Assembly: GCA_003022535.1 (NCBI GenBank)
Contig: PXTT01000003.1
Coordinates: 1-64,000, forward strand
From: Bacteroidetes bacterium QS_9_68_14
GTDB lineage: Bacteria; Bacteroidota; Rhodothermia; Rhodothermales; Salinibacteraceae
Reading direction: 5' to 3'
DNA length: 64,000 nt
Shown here: positions 1-10,651 of the stretch, piece after piece
How the letters are laid out: each line of letters opens with the position of its first letter
How positions within the stretch are numbered: position 1 is the first letter of the stretch
Translations under genes and position numbers: made by a program
Notes under the pieces: model-generated
Database searches by the model: none
The model's input: only the letters and a program-made list of their open reading frames with translations
What the model was told of the DNA's origin: nothing

Positions 1-48
1 CTCTCAGGTGGAGAAACCAAGAACGAGACCCTGAGAACCGAACGCGGA

Positions 49-432
49 CTACTTCTTCGTCACCGTACGCTTCTGGCCGGCGACGGTCTTTTTCTTGCCC
101 TTGCGGGTGCGAGCGTTGGTGCGCGTGCGCTGCCCTCGCACCGGCAGGCCCTTGCGGTGGCGCACGCCCCGGTAGCAGCCGATGTCCATCAGGCGCTTGA
201 TGTTCATCTGCTCCTCGGTGCGCAGCTGGCCCTCGACGGTGTAGTCATCCTCAATGGTGCGGCGGACTTTGCTTGTCTGCGACTCGTCCCACTCGCGCGG
301 GCGCAGATCCGGGTTCACGCCGAGCTCCTCGAGGATATTTCCGGCGCGCGACTGGCCGATACCGTAGATCTCGGTGAGGGCGATGACGCCGCGCTTGTGC
401 TCGGGGACGTCTACGCCGGCGATACGGGGCAT
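49..432 (-). CDS. rpsM: 30S ribosomal protein S13
   Basis: [30 protein letters not shown]... and C-terminal [23 protein letters not shown]; classic S13, located after infA. Confidence 0.98.
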   Translation of the reverse strand: MPRIAGVDVPEHKRGVIALTEIYGIGQSRAGNILEELGVNPDLRPREWDESQTSKVRRTIEDDYTVEGQLRTEEQMNIKRLMDIGCYRGVRHRKGLPVRGQRTRTNARTRKGKKKTVAGQKRTVTKK

Positions 433-735
433 GTCAGCTTGGGAGATTCTGTTCGTGGAAAGAGGTGCGGCTCGAGCGCCACGCCGGGCTCCTTGACAGC
501 AGGTAGGGAGTCATCTTCGGGGAGCGACCGCCGCGCTGAACAGGACGGGACCGGGCGCGGCCCAGGCGCTCATTTCATCGTGAGGCCACGCTCCCATCGC
601 CGCGTTGCTTTTCGGCGCAAGTGTATTAGCGGAAAACGTCGACCACGCGCGCTTGTTCGCCCCATCACGTGGCCACGGGCCGGCCTGGCGGCCTGCACAG
701 AGCGCTTACCGCATTTTTCAACAGTGGGGCCGCGC

Positions 736-954
736 TCACTTGTAGCGGTAGACGATACGCCCCTTCGAGAGATCGTAGGGCGACATCTCGACCTTCACAC
801 GGTCGCCGGGCAGAATCTTAATGTAGTTCATGCGCATTTTGCCAGAGAGCAGGCCCAGAATCTCGTGGTCGTTCTCCAAGCGCACGCGAAACTGCGCGTT
901 CGGAAGCGCCTCGATCACTTCGCCGTCTTGTTCGATGGCTTCTTCTTTCGCCAT
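736..954 (-). CDS. infA: translation initiation factor IF-1
   Basis: 72 aa [72 protein letters not shown]. Confidence 0.98.
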   Translation of the reverse strand: MAKEEAIEQDGEVIEALPNAQFRVRLENDHEILGLLSGKMRMNYIKILPGDRVKVEMSPYDLSKGRIVYRYK

Positions 955-1016
955 GAAGGGCGGAGGTCTTACTTTGTGAGAGAGGGGAAGCAGCAGAACG
1001 GGCGCGCCGGAGCCGG

Positions 1017-1844
1017 TCAGGCCGTCGCCGCCTGCTTGTCGCGCTGGTAGGGAACGGTGTCCACGGCACGCTCGATGGGTTCGAACGTGCTCAGAATCTC
1101 AGGTTTCCCGCCCTCGGAGCGCACAGCAACCATGTGCTCGTAGTGCGCGGAGCGCTCCCCGTCGGCGGTGCGCACCGTCCAGGCATCGTCGTCGGTCGTG
1201 ACCTCGGCCGTGCCGCGGTTAATCATCGGCTCGATGCACACGACCAGCCCCTCGCGCAGGGCGGTTCCCTCGCCGGGGGTGCCGTAATTGGGCACCTGTG
1301 GCTTCTCCCACAGCTCGCGCCCCACGCCGTGCCCACAGAGCGCCTCGACGATGCCGTAGCCGGTGCAGTGCGCCTCGACGGCCGCGCCGACGTCGCCGGT
1401 GCGTTGCCCGTCGCGCGCCTCGGCGATGCCCTCGTGCATTCCGTCGAACGTCACTTGGCAGAGCCGCCGGTCTTCCTCCGCGAGCTCTCCTACGGCGAAG
1501 GTGTACGCGCTGTCGCCAACGTAGCGGTTCAGGAACACCCCGCAATCCACCGAGAGGAGATCTCCTTCTCGTAGCGGCACATCGCCGGGAATGCCGTGCA
1601 CGACCGCATCGTTGACGGAAGTGCAGAGCGTGGCCGGGAAGGGATCGGTGCCTGCGCCGGCTTCGTGACCAAGGAAAGCCGGCTCGGCCCCATGATCGCG
1701 GATGAACGTCTCGGCCACGCCGTCCAGCTCCTGCGGCGTCACGCCCGGCCGCACGTGGCGGCCTACCTCTGCCAGCGCGCGCGAGACGAGCTGGGCGCTC
1801 TCGCGGAGCAAACCAATTTCGCGTTGGCTTTTGAGCTTGACCAT
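1017..1844 (-). CDS. map: methionine aminopeptidase type I
   Basis: [24 protein letters not shown]...[13 protein letters not shown]...SVDCGV...[18 protein letters not shown]; internal ATG at 1844 chosen over the longer ORF start. Confidence 0.95.
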   Translation of the reverse strand: MVKLKSQREIGLLRESAQLVSRALAEVGRHVRPGVTPQELDGVAETFIRDHGAEPAFLGHEAGAGTDPFPATLCTSVNDAVVHGIPGDVPLREGDLLSVDCGVFLNRYVGDSAYTFAVGELAEEDRRLCQVTFDGMHEGIAEARDGQRTGDVGAAVEAHCTGYGIVEALCGHGVGRELWEKPQVPNYGTPGEGTALREGLVVCIEPMINRGTAEVTTDDDAWTVRTADGERSAHYEHMVAVRSEGGKPEILSTFEPIERAVDTVPYQRDKQAATA

Positions 1845-2000
1845 GCCGAAGAGATTGCCGGGAAGGTTCGCAACGCCGCGTCGGAGCGTGCGCCAGAGAG
1901 AAGGCATGAGCCTGCGGCCGTTCGGAGTTTCAGGTTCGGCATTGAAGAGACGCCCCTCTTTGCCCCGCCCCTTCAACGTGCAACGTTGAACCGCAACGCG

Positions 2001-3326
2001 CTACGCCTGGCGCCGCCCGCGCACGCGACTGCCTTTCATGAAGCCGTCGTAGTGACGCATCAAGAGATGGCTCTCGATCTGCTGGAGCGTGTCGAGCGTC
2101 ACCTGCACGAGGATGAGCAGGCTCGTCCCCCCGTAGAAGAGGGCGAACTGCTGGCTGACGCCCGCCATCATCGCAAAGGTCGGCAGGATGGCCACGATTC
2201 CCAGGAAGATCGAGCCGGGGAGCGTGATCTTCGTCAAGATGTTGTCGATGAACTCCCGCGTCTGCCGCCCCTGCTTGACCCCCGGGATGAAGCCTCCCTG
2301 TCGCTTGATCGTGTCGGCCATTTCCTGCGGGTTCACCGAGATGGCCGTGTAGAAGTAGGTAAACGCCACGCACACGAAGAAGAACAGAATCGCGTAGCCC
2401 AGCCCGCTGGGGTCGCCAAAGAACGAGCCCATGCTCTGCATCCACGCGCTGTCGGGGAAGAACGTGGCCACCGTGCCGGGGATAAACATGATCGACTGCG
2501 CGAAGATGATCGGCATCACGCCCGCCGCATTCACGCGGAGCGGCAGGTACTGGGTGGTACCGCCGTAGACTTTGCGTCCCACCACGCGCTTGGCGTACTG
2601 CACCGGGATGCGCCGCATCCCCTGCGAGACCAGCACGATCCCGCACACGATGAGGCTCCAGATGCCCATCTCCAGAAGCAGCAGGAAGAAGTTACTGTTG
2701 AGGTTCGTCGTAAACTCGTTGAAGAGCCCCTGCGGCAGGAATGCGATAATCCCGATGGTAATCACCAGCGAAATCCCATTGCCGATGCCGTTCTCGCTGA
2801 TCCGCTCCCCCAGCCACATCACGAAGACCGTCCCGCTCGTCAGCACGATCACCGTCGAGATGGTGAAGAACGTCGAGCCGATCACGATGGCCTGGCCCGT
2901 CGCCCCGTACTGCAGGTTGATCGTGTAGCCAATGGACTGGAGCGCCGTGATCCCGACTGTGCCGTAGCGCGTGAGCTGGGTGATCTTGCGTCGCCCCTCC
3001 TCCCCCTGGCGCTGCAGCTTCTGGAAGTACGGGACCACCGCTCCCAGAAGCTGAATGATGATCGAGGCCGTAATGTAGGGCATGATCCCCAGCGCAAAGA
3101 TGCCTGCCTGGCTGAAGGCCCCCCCGACGAACATGTCGAGGAAGCCGAGGATGCCGCTCCCGCCAGTCGCCCCGCCGGCTTCGGCGAGCGCGTTAGCGTC
3201 CACGCCCGGCAGCGTCACAAACGTCCCGAAGCGGTAGATGCCCAGCAGCGCGAACGTGTACAGAATGCGGTCGCGTAGCTCTTCCACCTGCCAGATGTTG
3301 CGAACGCTCTCTGCAATGCCGGCCAT
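2001..3326 (-). CDS. secY: preprotein translocase subunit SecY
   Basis: 441 aa; SVRNIWQVEELRDRILYTFALLGIYRFGTFVTLPGVD..., multiple TM segments, follows rplO. Confidence 0.98.
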   Translation of the reverse strand: MAGIAESVRNIWQVEELRDRILYTFALLGIYRFGTFVTLPGVDANALAEAGGATGGSGILGFLDMFVGGAFSQAGIFALGIMPYITASIIIQLLGAVVPYFQKLQRQGEEGRRKITQLTRYGTVGITALQSIGYTINLQYGATGQAIVIGSTFFTISTVIVLTSGTVFVMWLGERISENGIGNGISLVITIGIIAFLPQGLFNEFTTNLNSNFFLLLLEMGIWSLIVCGIVLVSQGMRRIPVQYAKRVVGRKVYGGTTQYLPLRVNAAGVMPIIFAQSIMFIPGTVATFFPDSAWMQSMGSFFGDPSGLGYAILFFFVCVAFTYFYTAISVNPQEMADTIKRQGGFIPGVKQGRQTREFIDNILTKITLPGSIFLGIVAILPTFAMMAGVSQQFALFYGGTSLLILVQVTLDTLQQIESHLLMRHYDGFMKGSRVRGRRQA

Positions 3327-3420
3327 GACTCAGAGGGGGTTTTCGGTAGCGGTCTTTGGTTTTCGGTTTGCCCCAGTCGAAACGGACAACTGTCGAAACT
3401 GACAACTGAAGACCGAGAAC

Positions 3421-3882
3421 TCAGAGCAACGTCGCGCTCCCGCCGGCGGCTTCGATCTTTTCACGTGCCGACTCGGAGAAGGCGTGCGCCGACACGTCGA
3501 GCGCCTCATCGAGGTGGCCGCCGCCGAGAACTTTGACGCGCTCAGGCTCGCGCACAGCGCCTGCGTCGGCGAGCGCTTCGGGCGTCACTTTGCTCTCGGT
3601 ATCGAGCCGGCCGTCGCGGGTCATCTGCGCCAGCCGCCCGACGTTGACGATGCGGTTTTCTTCGCGGAACGGGCTGGTGAAACCGTACTTCGGCAGGCGG
3701 CGCTGAATGGGATTTTGCCCCCCCTCAAACCAGACGGGCAACTTGTGCGAACCGGAGCGGCTCTTTTGCCCTTTCGTTCCTTTCGTGGAGCTGTGTCCGC
3801 CCGTCCCCGAGCCGGCGCCCCGTCCCTTGCGGCGGTCGGAGTGCGTGGCCCCTTCGGCAGGGGTGAGGTTAGCGAGATCCAT
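3421..3882 (-). CDS. rplO: 50S ribosomal protein L15
   Basis: MDLANLTPAEGATHSDRRKGRGAGSGTGGHSSTKGTKGQKSRSG... Confidence 0.97.
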   Translation of the reverse strand: MDLANLTPAEGATHSDRRKGRGAGSGTGGHSSTKGTKGQKSRSGSHKLPVWFEGGQNPIQRRLPKYGFTSPFREENRIVNVGRLAQMTRDGRLDTESKVTPEALADAGAVREPERVKVLGGGHLDEALDVSAHAFSESAREKIEAAGGSATLL

Positions 3883-3958
3883 TGCGCTTCGCGCGGTTTG
3901 ACGGTTGAAAGCTAAAGGTCGAACGTTCGCCAGTCTGCCGAACAGCGATCTACGAAAC

Positions 3959-4471
3959 CTACCCGTTGAATACTTTCTCGAGCGGAATGCCGCGGCGTTT
4001 GGCGACCTCCGAAGGGTCCTCGAGGTTCGAGAGCGCAGCGATGGTAGCGCCGACCTGGTTGTGCGGGTTGCTCGTGCCGATGCTCTTGGACAGCACGTCG
4101 GTGAGTCCAACGCACTCCAGTACCGCGCGCACACCTCCCCCGGCAATCACGCCCGTTCCCGGCGAGGCGGGGCGAAGCACGACCTTACCGCTGTCTTGCT
4201 TTCCCGTCACCTCATGCGGGATCGTGCCGTCATCGAGAGGCACGCGAATGGTCTTTTTCTTCGCGTCGTCCTTGCCTTTCGAGATCGCGCCGGAGACGTC
4301 GTTGGCCTTGCCGAGGCCGGCCCCCACGAGGCCTTTCTTGTCGCCGACGACGACGACGGTGTTGAACGAGAAGCGCCGGCCGCCCTTGACGACCTTCGAA
4401 ACGCGATTGACGGCCACCAAGTTGTCCACCCAGTTTTTGCCGCCGCCTCGGTTGCGGTTGCCTCGTGCCAT
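3959..4471 (-). CDS. rpsE: 30S ribosomal protein S5
   Basis: [30 protein letters not shown]...[34 protein letters not shown]. Confidence 0.98.
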   Translation of the reverse strand: MARGNRNRGGGKNWVDNLVAVNRVSKVVKGGRRFSFNTVVVVGDKKGLVGAGLGKANDVSGAISKGKDDAKKKTIRVPLDDGTIPHEVTGKQDSGKVVLRPASPGTGVIAGGGVRAVLECVGLTDVLSKSIGTSNPHNQVGATIAALSNLEDPSEVAKRRGIPLEKVFNG

Positions 4472-4550
4472 GCTGCGTTGCGGTTGAAGGTTGCTGAAGG
4501 TTGGAGAGTCGGAGGGAAAAGATTCCTCAGGAGGGGGAAGATTTCTCAGC

Positions 4551-4610
4551 ACGTGGCCCGCGTTGCTTGCGGCAGCCCCCCGGAGCATTTCCGCGCAACG
4601 CGCGCCACGT
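4551..4610. repeat. near-perfect 16-bp inverted repeat in rplR-rpsE gap
   Basis: ACGTGGCCCGCGTTGC (4551-4566) / GCAACGCGCGCCACGT (4595-4610), one mismatch. Confidence 0.8.
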
Positions 4611-4614
4611 ACCG

Positions 4615-4977
4615 CTAAAACTGGAGACCACCGTCGCGGGCGCCTTCGGCAAGGGCCTTCACGCGGCCATGGTACGGGTAGCCGCTCCGGTCGAAGACGA
4701 CACGGTCGATGCCTTCCTCCTCGGCACGCTCCGCAATCAGCTCGCCCACGCGGCGGCTCTGCTCGGTGCGCGTGCCCTCCTTCGCGTCGATGTCCGGATC
4801 GCGGCTAGAGGCCGCGGCAAGCGTGTGCGCGGCGATGTCATCGATGAGCTGCGCGTAGATATGTTCGTTGGAGCGGTAGACCGACAAGCGCGGCCGCGCC
4901 GTCGTGCCATTTATTTTCTTGCGCAGCCCGCGGTGCACGCGGCTCCGGCGCTCCTTCTTGTTTTTCATCTTAGGCAT
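4615..4977 (-). CDS. rplR: 50S ribosomal protein L18
   Basis: [38 protein letters not shown]...[25 protein letters not shown]. Confidence 0.97.
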   Translation of the reverse strand: MPKMKNKKERRSRVHRGLRKKINGTTARPRLSVYRSNEHIYAQLIDDIAAHTLAAASSRDPDIDAKEGTRTEQSRRVGELIAERAEEEGIDRVVFDRSGYPYHGRVKALAEGARDGGLQF

Positions 4978-5064
4978 TTCGATTGCGAATTTTGGGGTAG
5001 GGGTTCTGAATTGCGTCTCCGGCAGGCGGGCCCCAATCCAAAACCCAAAATCGGAGGTCCAAAA

Positions 5065-5622
5065 TTACCGGGCGGCCGTCTTGCCGGCCTTGCGCTCGAC
5101 GTCTTCGCCCACGTAGCGCACGCCCTTCCCCTTGTACGGCTCCGGCGGGCGCAGGCTGCGCACTTTCGCCGCCACCTGGCCGACAAGCTCTTTGTCGACG
5201 CCCTCGACGACGATGACAGGATTTTCGTTCCGTTCGCTCCGCACCGAAAACGTAATCTCTTCTGGCGGCGCAAAGAAAATGGGGTGCGAAAAGCCCAGCG
5301 CCAGCTCCAAGACGCCATCCGAGTCCACGCTTACGCGGTAGCCGATGCCGCGGACCTCCAGCTCCTTGCGGTAGCCTTCGGTCACGCCGACCATCACGTT
5401 CGTCAGGAGCGAGCGGTACAGGCCGTGGCGCTCGCGGGTGGCGCGCGCGTCGGAGGCGCGGTGCAGGACGAGCTCATCGTCGTCCACCTCGATGGTCAGG
5501 TCGGGATCCACGTCGAGGGCGAGCTGGCCGTTCGGGCCTTCCACCGTCACGGTGTTGTCGGAAGCCACGTCCACCGTAACCTCCTCAGCAACGGGGACGG
5601 GCGTGTTGCCCATGCGAGCCAT
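5065..5622 (-). CDS. rplF: 50S ribosomal protein L6
   Basis: MARMGNTPVPVAEEVTVDVASDNTVTVEGPNGQLAL...PEPYKGKGVRYVGEDVERKAGKTAAR. Confidence 0.97.
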   Translation of the reverse strand: MARMGNTPVPVAEEVTVDVASDNTVTVEGPNGQLALDVDPDLTIEVDDDELVLHRASDARATRERHGLYRSLLTNVMVGVTEGYRKELEVRGIGYRVSVDSDGVLELALGFSHPIFFAPPEEITFSVRSERNENPVIVVEGVDKELVGQVAAKVRSLRPPEPYKGKGVRYVGEDVERKAGKTAAR

Positions 5623-5730
5623 GTTGCGTTCGCGGGTTGGAAGGTGAAGAAGTAAAAGTGGGAGGTTTTCTGGAGCGCGGCCCGCGTTATCAGAAAAGCA
5701 ACGCCCCGGCCGTGCACTGAAAGCGGGTCG

Positions 5731-6132
5731 CTAAAATACGTGCGCGACAACTTCGCCACCGACGCCGACGCGGCGGGCCTCCTTGTCGCTCATCACGCCA
5801 CGCGAGGTGGAGATGATGGCAATCCCCAGCCCGTTTTTGACGCGCGGTAACTCGTCGGCCTTCGCGTACTGGCGCAGGCCCGGGCGCGAGATGCGCTCGA
5901 GCATCCGGATGACCGGTTCTTCGTCCTGGTCGTACTTCAGGAAGATGCGCAAAAAGCCCTGCTTACCGTCCTCGACGTTGAGGTAGTTACTGATGAACCC
6001 TTTTTCGAGGAGGATCTGCGTCATCGCACGCTTGAGCTTCGAGGCCGGCACGTCGGCGTAGCGGTGGCCGGCGGCCTGGGCGTTGCGCAGGCGCGCGAGG
6101 TAGTCGGCAACGGGATCAGTCGTGGTGCTCAT
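5731..6132 (-). CDS. rpsH: 30S ribosomal protein S8
   Basis: [47 protein letters not shown]...[21 protein letters not shown]. Confidence 0.97.
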   Translation of the reverse strand: MSTTTDPVADYLARLRNAQAAGHRYADVPASKLKRAMTQILLEKGFISNYLNVEDGKQGFLRIFLKYDQDEEPVIRMLERISRPGLRQYAKADELPRVKNGLGIAIISTSRGVMSDKEARRVGVGGEVVAHVF

Positions 6133-6223
6133 CGTTTTGGTCTTTGGTTTTTGGCATTTGGTTTGGGTTTCTGGCCAGCGAACGAACACTAAGCACCAAA
6201 AACCAGCAACGAAAAGCTACGCC
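6133..6223. repeat. heptad-periodic imperfect inverted repeat, rpsN-rpsH gap
   Basis: GGTCTTT|GGTTTTT|GGCATTT|GGTTTGG ... CCAAAAACCAGC. Confidence 0.65.
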
Positions 6224-6493
6224 TCACCAGCTCGATTTGCGGACGCCGGGAATCTTGCCCTCCAGCGCCATCTCGCGAAAGACGATGCGACTGACGCCGA
6301 ACTCGCGCATGTAGCCGCGTGTCCGCCCGCTGATGGGGCAACGGTTGTTCAAGCGCGTCGGGCTGGAGTTGCGCGGCAGCTTCTGAAGCTCAACCCACTG
6401 GCCGTTCTCCTTCAGCTCGCGCCGCTTGTCCTTGTACTTCTCGTACATACGGCGACGCTTCTTCTGGCGCGCAATCTGACTTTTCTTAGCCAT
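6224..6493 (-). CDS. rpsN: 30S ribosomal protein S14
   Basis: 89 aa [24 protein letters not shown]...[40 protein letters not shown]. Confidence 0.97.
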   Translation of the reverse strand: MAKKSQIARQKKRRRMYEKYKDKRRELKENGQWVELQKLPRNSSPTRLNNRCPISGRTRGYMREFGVSRIVFREMALEGKIPGVRKSSW

Positions 6494-6569
6494 CGGTAAG
6501 TTAAACGTTGAGGGGGGAGCGTTGAGGGGGGTCGGGCCGCTGTCGCGGGCCGTACTGGGCAGCGCGTTG

Positions 6570-7346
6570 CTACGCCTCAGCAGGGGCAGGCTCTTCGTCG
6601 CCCTCGGCCGCCTCCTCGGTCTCGCCTTCGGGGAGCTCTTCCCCTTCGACGGGGGCCTCGGCCTCTTCAGGCTCCTCTTCTTGTTCCTCGAAGAGTTCGG
6701 CTTCCTCCTTGGCGGCCTGCAATGCAGCCTCGCGCTCGGCGCGCTGGCGCTCCTCCTCGGCAGCAGCGGCTTCTTCTTCTCCCTCGTCACGGCGCTGGAA
6801 GGGCATCCCCAGCTCTTTCAAAAGCTCGTAGCCTTCTTCGTCGGTCTCGGCAGTGGTGACGAAGGCCACATCCATCCCGTGGATGCGGTCGGTGCGGTCC
6901 ACGTCGATCTCAGGGAAGATGATCTGCTGCGGAAGCCCGAGGGGGTAGTTGCCGCGCCCGTCGAAAGACCGATCGGGCACGCCCTGGAAGTCGCGCTGGC
7001 GCGGGAGCGCAAGCGTCACGAGGCGGTCAAAGAATTCGTACATGTGCATGCCGCGTAGCGTCACCTTCGCGCCCACGGGGTCGCCTTTGCGCATCTCGAA
7101 GCTGGCGATACTCTTCTTGGCGTACGTGATGGAGGGATGCTGCCCAGTGATCTTGCGCAACTCGTCGACCGCGTCGTCGAGGTACTTCTGGTTCTCCGGC
7201 GCGTCGCCGACGCCCTTGTTGACGACAACCTTGTCGAGGCGGGGTACCTCCATGACGTTGTCGTAGCCGAAGCGCTCCTTAAGCTCGGGCACGACTTCGT
7301 CGCGGTAGCGCGTCTTGAGACGGGCAGTGTCGACTTGCTCGGCCAT
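6570..7346 (-). CDS. rplE: 50S ribosomal protein L5 with long acidic C-terminal extension
   Basis: [49 protein letters not shown]...[13 protein letters not shown] followed by a ~70 aa Glu/Ala-rich tail. Confidence 0.96.
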   Translation of the reverse strand: MAEQVDTARLKTRYRDEVVPELKERFGYDNVMEVPRLDKVVVNKGVGDAPENQKYLDDAVDELRKITGQHPSITYAKKSIASFEMRKGDPVGAKVTLRGMHMYEFFDRLVTLALPRQRDFQGVPDRSFDGRGNYPLGLPQQIIFPEIDVDRTDRIHGMDVAFVTTAETDEEGYELLKELGMPFQRRDEGEEEAAAAEEERQRAEREAALQAAKEEAELFEEQEEEPEEAEAPVEGEELPEGETEEAAEGDEEPAPAEA

Positions 7347-7600
7347 TGAATCGGGATCGTTCGAGAGGCCGGCGCAGGGGCCCAGGTGGGCGCGCCGGTA
7401 AAAACGGCAATGCAGATTCTGGTAAAGAACGTCTCCGCGCGGCGGTTCCTCTCTGCGCGCTGCTTTACCGGACGTTTCATTGAGCATATCCTGCACGCGC
7501 GAAGGCCCCCGCTGGCCCACGCGCGAGCAGGAAGCAACGGCTCGCTACTCGGCAACGCTTCCGCCTTTCCCCCGCGCGGCCCCTTCCACGCGAGCCACGC

Positions 7601-7936
7601 TCACTGGTCGAGTTCCTCACCGGTCGTCTTGGCGTAGCGCACCCAGCGGCCCTCGTCGGTGTCGGGGTTTTCCACGCGCTTGCGTCCTACGCGCGTCGTG
7701 TCGCCGTTGGCGTCGAGGGGCATCACGTTGCTGGCGTGAATGGGCACTTCCTTTTCGACGCGCCCGCCATCGGGGTTTTGCTGCGAAGGCTGCATGTGGT
7801 GCACACGCACGTTGACGCCTTCGACGATGACGCGCTCCTCGCCGGGAAACACCTTGAGGATGCGCCCTTCGACGCCCCGGTAGTTGCCGGAGATCACGCG
7901 CACGTCGTCGCCTTTTTTAACGTGAAGCTTTTTCAT
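7601..7936 (-). CDS. rplX: 50S ribosomal protein L24
   Basis: [43 protein letters not shown]... Confidence 0.96.
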   Translation of the reverse strand: MKKLHVKKGDDVRVISGNYRGVEGRILKVFPGEERVIVEGVNVRVHHMQPSQQNPDGGRVEKEVPIHASNVMPLDANGDTTRVGRKRVENPDTDEGRWVRYAKTTGEELDQ

Positions 7937-8044
7937 TTTGGGTTGTGGATTGCGCTTTGAAGCACCTTCTCATTCTCTTTCTTCGGGGGGAGATTCTGGA
8001 TGGGTTTCGAAGCCGGCAGCCCCCCGCACTCCGGAACCGGACCT

Positions 8045-8413
8045 TCAGAGGACTTCCGGGGCGAGGGAGACGATACGGGTAAAACGCTTCTTGCGCACCT
8101 CCCGCGCGATGGGGCCGAAGATGCGCGTGCCGACCGGTTCGTCCTCCGGATTCAGCAATACCGCCGCGTTCTCGTCGAAGCGGATGTAAGAGCCGTCCTC
8201 GCGACGGCTTTCTTTCTGTGTGCGCACGACCACGGCCGGGCTCACGTCGCCTTTTTTGAGCGTGCCGTCGGGAATAGCTTCCTTGACGGAAACCATGATC
8301 TTGTCGCCTACGCCGGCGTAGCGCGCGCCGCTGCCCCCCATCACACGGATGCACATGACCTCGCGCGCGCCACTGTTGTCGGCCACGCTGAGGTGAGACT
8401 CTTGCTGAATCAT
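8045..8413 (-). CDS. rplN: 50S ribosomal protein L14
   Basis: [50 protein letters not shown]... Confidence 0.98.
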   Translation of the reverse strand: MIQQESHLSVADNSGAREVMCIRVMGGSGARYAGVGDKIMVSVKEAIPDGTLKKGDVSPAVVVRTQKESRREDGSYIRFDENAAVLLNPEDEPVGTRIFGPIAREVRKKRFTRIVSLAPEVL

Positions 8414-8510
8414 TGTATCGGTTGAAAGTTGAGGGTTAAGAGCTGAAGGGAGCGCTACGGGACAGGGATCCTTCAACTTTGAACATCAGTCCTTTAACGC
8501 GCCGGAAGCC

Positions 8511-8984
8511 CTACGCCGCGCGCTCGAGGATTTCGACCAGGCGCCAGCGCTTGCGCTTTGAGATGGGACGCGTCTCCATAATGCGCACCGTGTCGCCCTC
8601 GCTGGCCTCCTCCCTCTCGTCGTGCGTCATCTTGTGCGCCGAGCGGGTGAGGTACTTTTTGTACATCGGGTGCTTCTGCGAGCGCTCGATGCTGACGACG
8701 ATGGTCTTGTCCATCTTTGCGCTCACGACCGTGCCGACACGCTCGTTGCGCGTGTTGCGGCTCTCCTCGTCGGTCTCCAGCACGTCTTCGGCAACGGCCG
8801 CCTGAGTGGCCACGACGTCTGCCCCCTCCTCGGACTCTGCTTCGTCGCTGGCGGGTTCCGGTTCGGCGACGGCCACGCCGCCGTCTTCAGCTTGCTCCTC
8901 TTGCTGCGCGGCTTCGTCGGTCGCCTCAGCGTTGGCCTCCTCGCCGGAAGACGTCTGCTGGGTTTGCTCGTCTTGCTCTGCCAT
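8511..8984 (-). CDS. rpsQ: 30S ribosomal protein S17 with long acidic N-terminal extension
   Basis: C-terminal half NERVGTVVSAKMDKTIVVSIERSQKHPMYKKYLTRSAHKMTHDE... is S17; preceded in frame by ~75 acidic residues. Confidence 0.95.
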   Translation of the reverse strand: MAEQDEQTQQTSSGEEANAEATDEAAQQEEQAEDGGVAVAEPEPASDEAESEEGADVVATQAAVAEDVLETDEESRNTRNERVGTVVSAKMDKTIVVSIERSQKHPMYKKYLTRSAHKMTHDEREEASEGDTVRIMETRPISKRKRWRLVEILERAA

Positions 8985-9035
8985 AGGTCAGGGGATCTCG
9001 GGGGGTCGGCTTCTGCGGGAACGGCGCGCGCGGCA

Positions 9036-9239
9036 TCATGCCTCTTCGCCGGCGCGCTCCTTCTCGGTACGAATGGTCTTGAGACGCGCGATGGTACGGC
9101 GCTTCTTTTTGAGAATCATCGGATTCGGGAGCTGCGCAATAGCGTGCTCGAAGCGCAGTTGCTCAAGGTCCTCCTGCTCCTCACTGATGCGCTGGTCAAT
9201 TTCTCCGATGTCCAGAGGGCGGATCTCGTCAGCTTGCAT
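9036..9239 (-). CDS. rpmC: 50S ribosomal protein L29
   Basis: 67 aa; EEQEDLEQLRFEHAIAQLPNPMILKKKRRTIARLKTIRTEKE, correct operon position. Confidence 0.93.
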   Translation of the reverse strand: MQADEIRPLDIGEIDQRISEEQEDLEQLRFEHAIAQLPNPMILKKKRRTIARLKTIRTEKERAGEEA

Positions 9240-9350
9240 GGCGGCTTCGCGGTTGCGGGTTTGGAGTTCGGAGTGTTCTCGCGCTGCAAGCGAGAGTCTC
9301 GATTCGGGCCTCCCGACCTGTGAGACGCAACGGCGCCGGAGGCGCTGCTC

Positions 9351-9788
9351 TCATTGGTCTTCGTCGGTTTCTTCGTAGCCAGGACGCTCGACGAACTTGG
9401 TCTTGACCGGCAGCTTGTGCTTGGCGAGGCGCAGCGCCTCCTGCCCCAGCGCGCGGGGCGCGCCGCCCCCCACCTCGAAGAGCATCCGTCCCGGCTTGAC
9501 GGGGGCCACGAAAAACTCCGGGGAGCCCTTTCCCTTGCCCATGCGCGTCTCGGCGGGCTTCTGGGTGACGGGCTTGTCGGGAAAGATGCGCACCCACACC
9601 TTGCCAGCGCGCTCGAGCTTGCGGTTGGCCGCCACACGCGCCGCCTCGATCTGGCGGCTGGTGATGCGGCCCTTTTCGAGCGTCTTGATGCCGAAATCGC
9701 CAAAGCTGATGCGCGTGCCTCGGCCGGCGTTGCCTTTGAGGCGCCCGCGCTGCTGCTTTCGGTGCTTGAGGCGGCTGGGTTCGAGCAT
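9351..9788 (-). CDS. rplP: 50S ribosomal protein L16
   Basis: [56 protein letters not shown]... Confidence 0.97.
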   Translation of the reverse strand: MLEPSRLKHRKQQRGRLKGNAGRGTRISFGDFGIKTLEKGRITSRQIEAARVAANRKLERAGKVWVRIFPDKPVTQKPAETRMGKGKGSPEFFVAPVKPGRMLFEVGGGAPRALGQEALRLAKHKLPVKTKFVERPGYEETDEDQ

Positions 9789-9873
9789 GAGTGTGATCTT
9801 TGATGTTTGGGGCTTGGGTTTTTGGTAGTCGCCCGGCGGACCAGCAACCAAGCCAAAAGCCAAGAGCGAAGAG

Positions 9874-10578
9874 CTAATTATTGCGGCGGCGGGGTGGGGG
9901 TTGCTTCATCTGCTGGCGTTGCTGGGCCTGCACGTTGGGGCTCAGGTCAGGGGTGCCCAGGATCTCGCCGCGGTAGATCCACACCTTCACGCCGATGGTG
10001 CCGTAGATCGTCAGCGCCGTGGCGCGCTTGAAGTCGATGTCCGCGCGCAGGGTGTGCAGCGGGACGCGGCCTTCGAGATACTCCTCCACGCGGCCCATCT
10101 CGGCCCCGCCGAGGCGCCCGGCGCAGCGGATGCGCACGCCCTCGGCCCCGGCGCGCATCGCCGCGCTCATCGCCTGGCGCATCGCGCGACGGAAGGAGAT
10201 GCGCCCTTCGAGCTGCTCGGCGATGTTCTGCGCCACGAGGCTGGCGTCCAGCTCCGGCTGCTTGATCTCGGAAATGTTGATCTGGATGTCCTTGTCGGTC
10301 AGGCGCTTCAACTCCTCGCGCAGCTTCTCGACCTCCGACCCGCCGCGCCCAATGACGACGCCAGGGCGGGAAGTGTGGAGCGTCAGGATCACGCGCTTGG
10401 GGGTGCGCTCGATCACCGCGCGGCTGAGGCCAGCCCGCTCGAGGCGCGCGGAGAGGTAGCGGCGAATCTCCTCGTCCTCCACGAGCTTCGACTGGATGTC
10501 TTCCTCATCGTACCAGTTCGAGTCCCAGCCCTTGATGACGCCGAGGCGAAAGCCGATCGGATGTGTTTTCTGTCCCAT
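9874..10578 (-). CDS. rpsC: 30S ribosomal protein S3
   Basis: [42 protein letters not shown]... Confidence 0.98.
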   Translation of the reverse strand: MGQKTHPIGFRLGVIKGWDSNWYDEEDIQSKLVEDEEIRRYLSARLERAGLSRAVIERTPKRVILTLHTSRPGVVIGRGGSEVEKLREELKRLTDKDIQINISEIKQPELDASLVAQNIAEQLEGRISFRRAMRQAMSAAMRAGAEGVRIRCAGRLGGAEMGRVEEYLEGRVPLHTLRADIDFKRATALTIYGTIGVKVWIYRGEILGTPDLSPNVQAQQRQQMKQPPPRRRNN

Positions 10579-10651
10579 AATGGTTTTTGGTGTTTGGTTG
10601 TTGGTTTTCAGCTGGCCCGCCAACCATCAGAAACCAAGAACTAAAAACAAA
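10579..10651. repeat. heptad-periodic imperfect inverted repeat, rplV-rpsC gap
   Basis: GGTTTTT|GGTGTTT|GGTTGTT|GGTTTTC ... CCAACCATCAGAAACCAAGAACTAAAAAC. Confidence 0.7.

Noticed and set aside
1596-3278. 560-aa plus-strand ORF antisense to map/secY
   Set aside because: Shadow ORF in high-GC DNA, antisense to unmistakable secY and map; composition is His/Arg/Asp-rich with no recognisable domain
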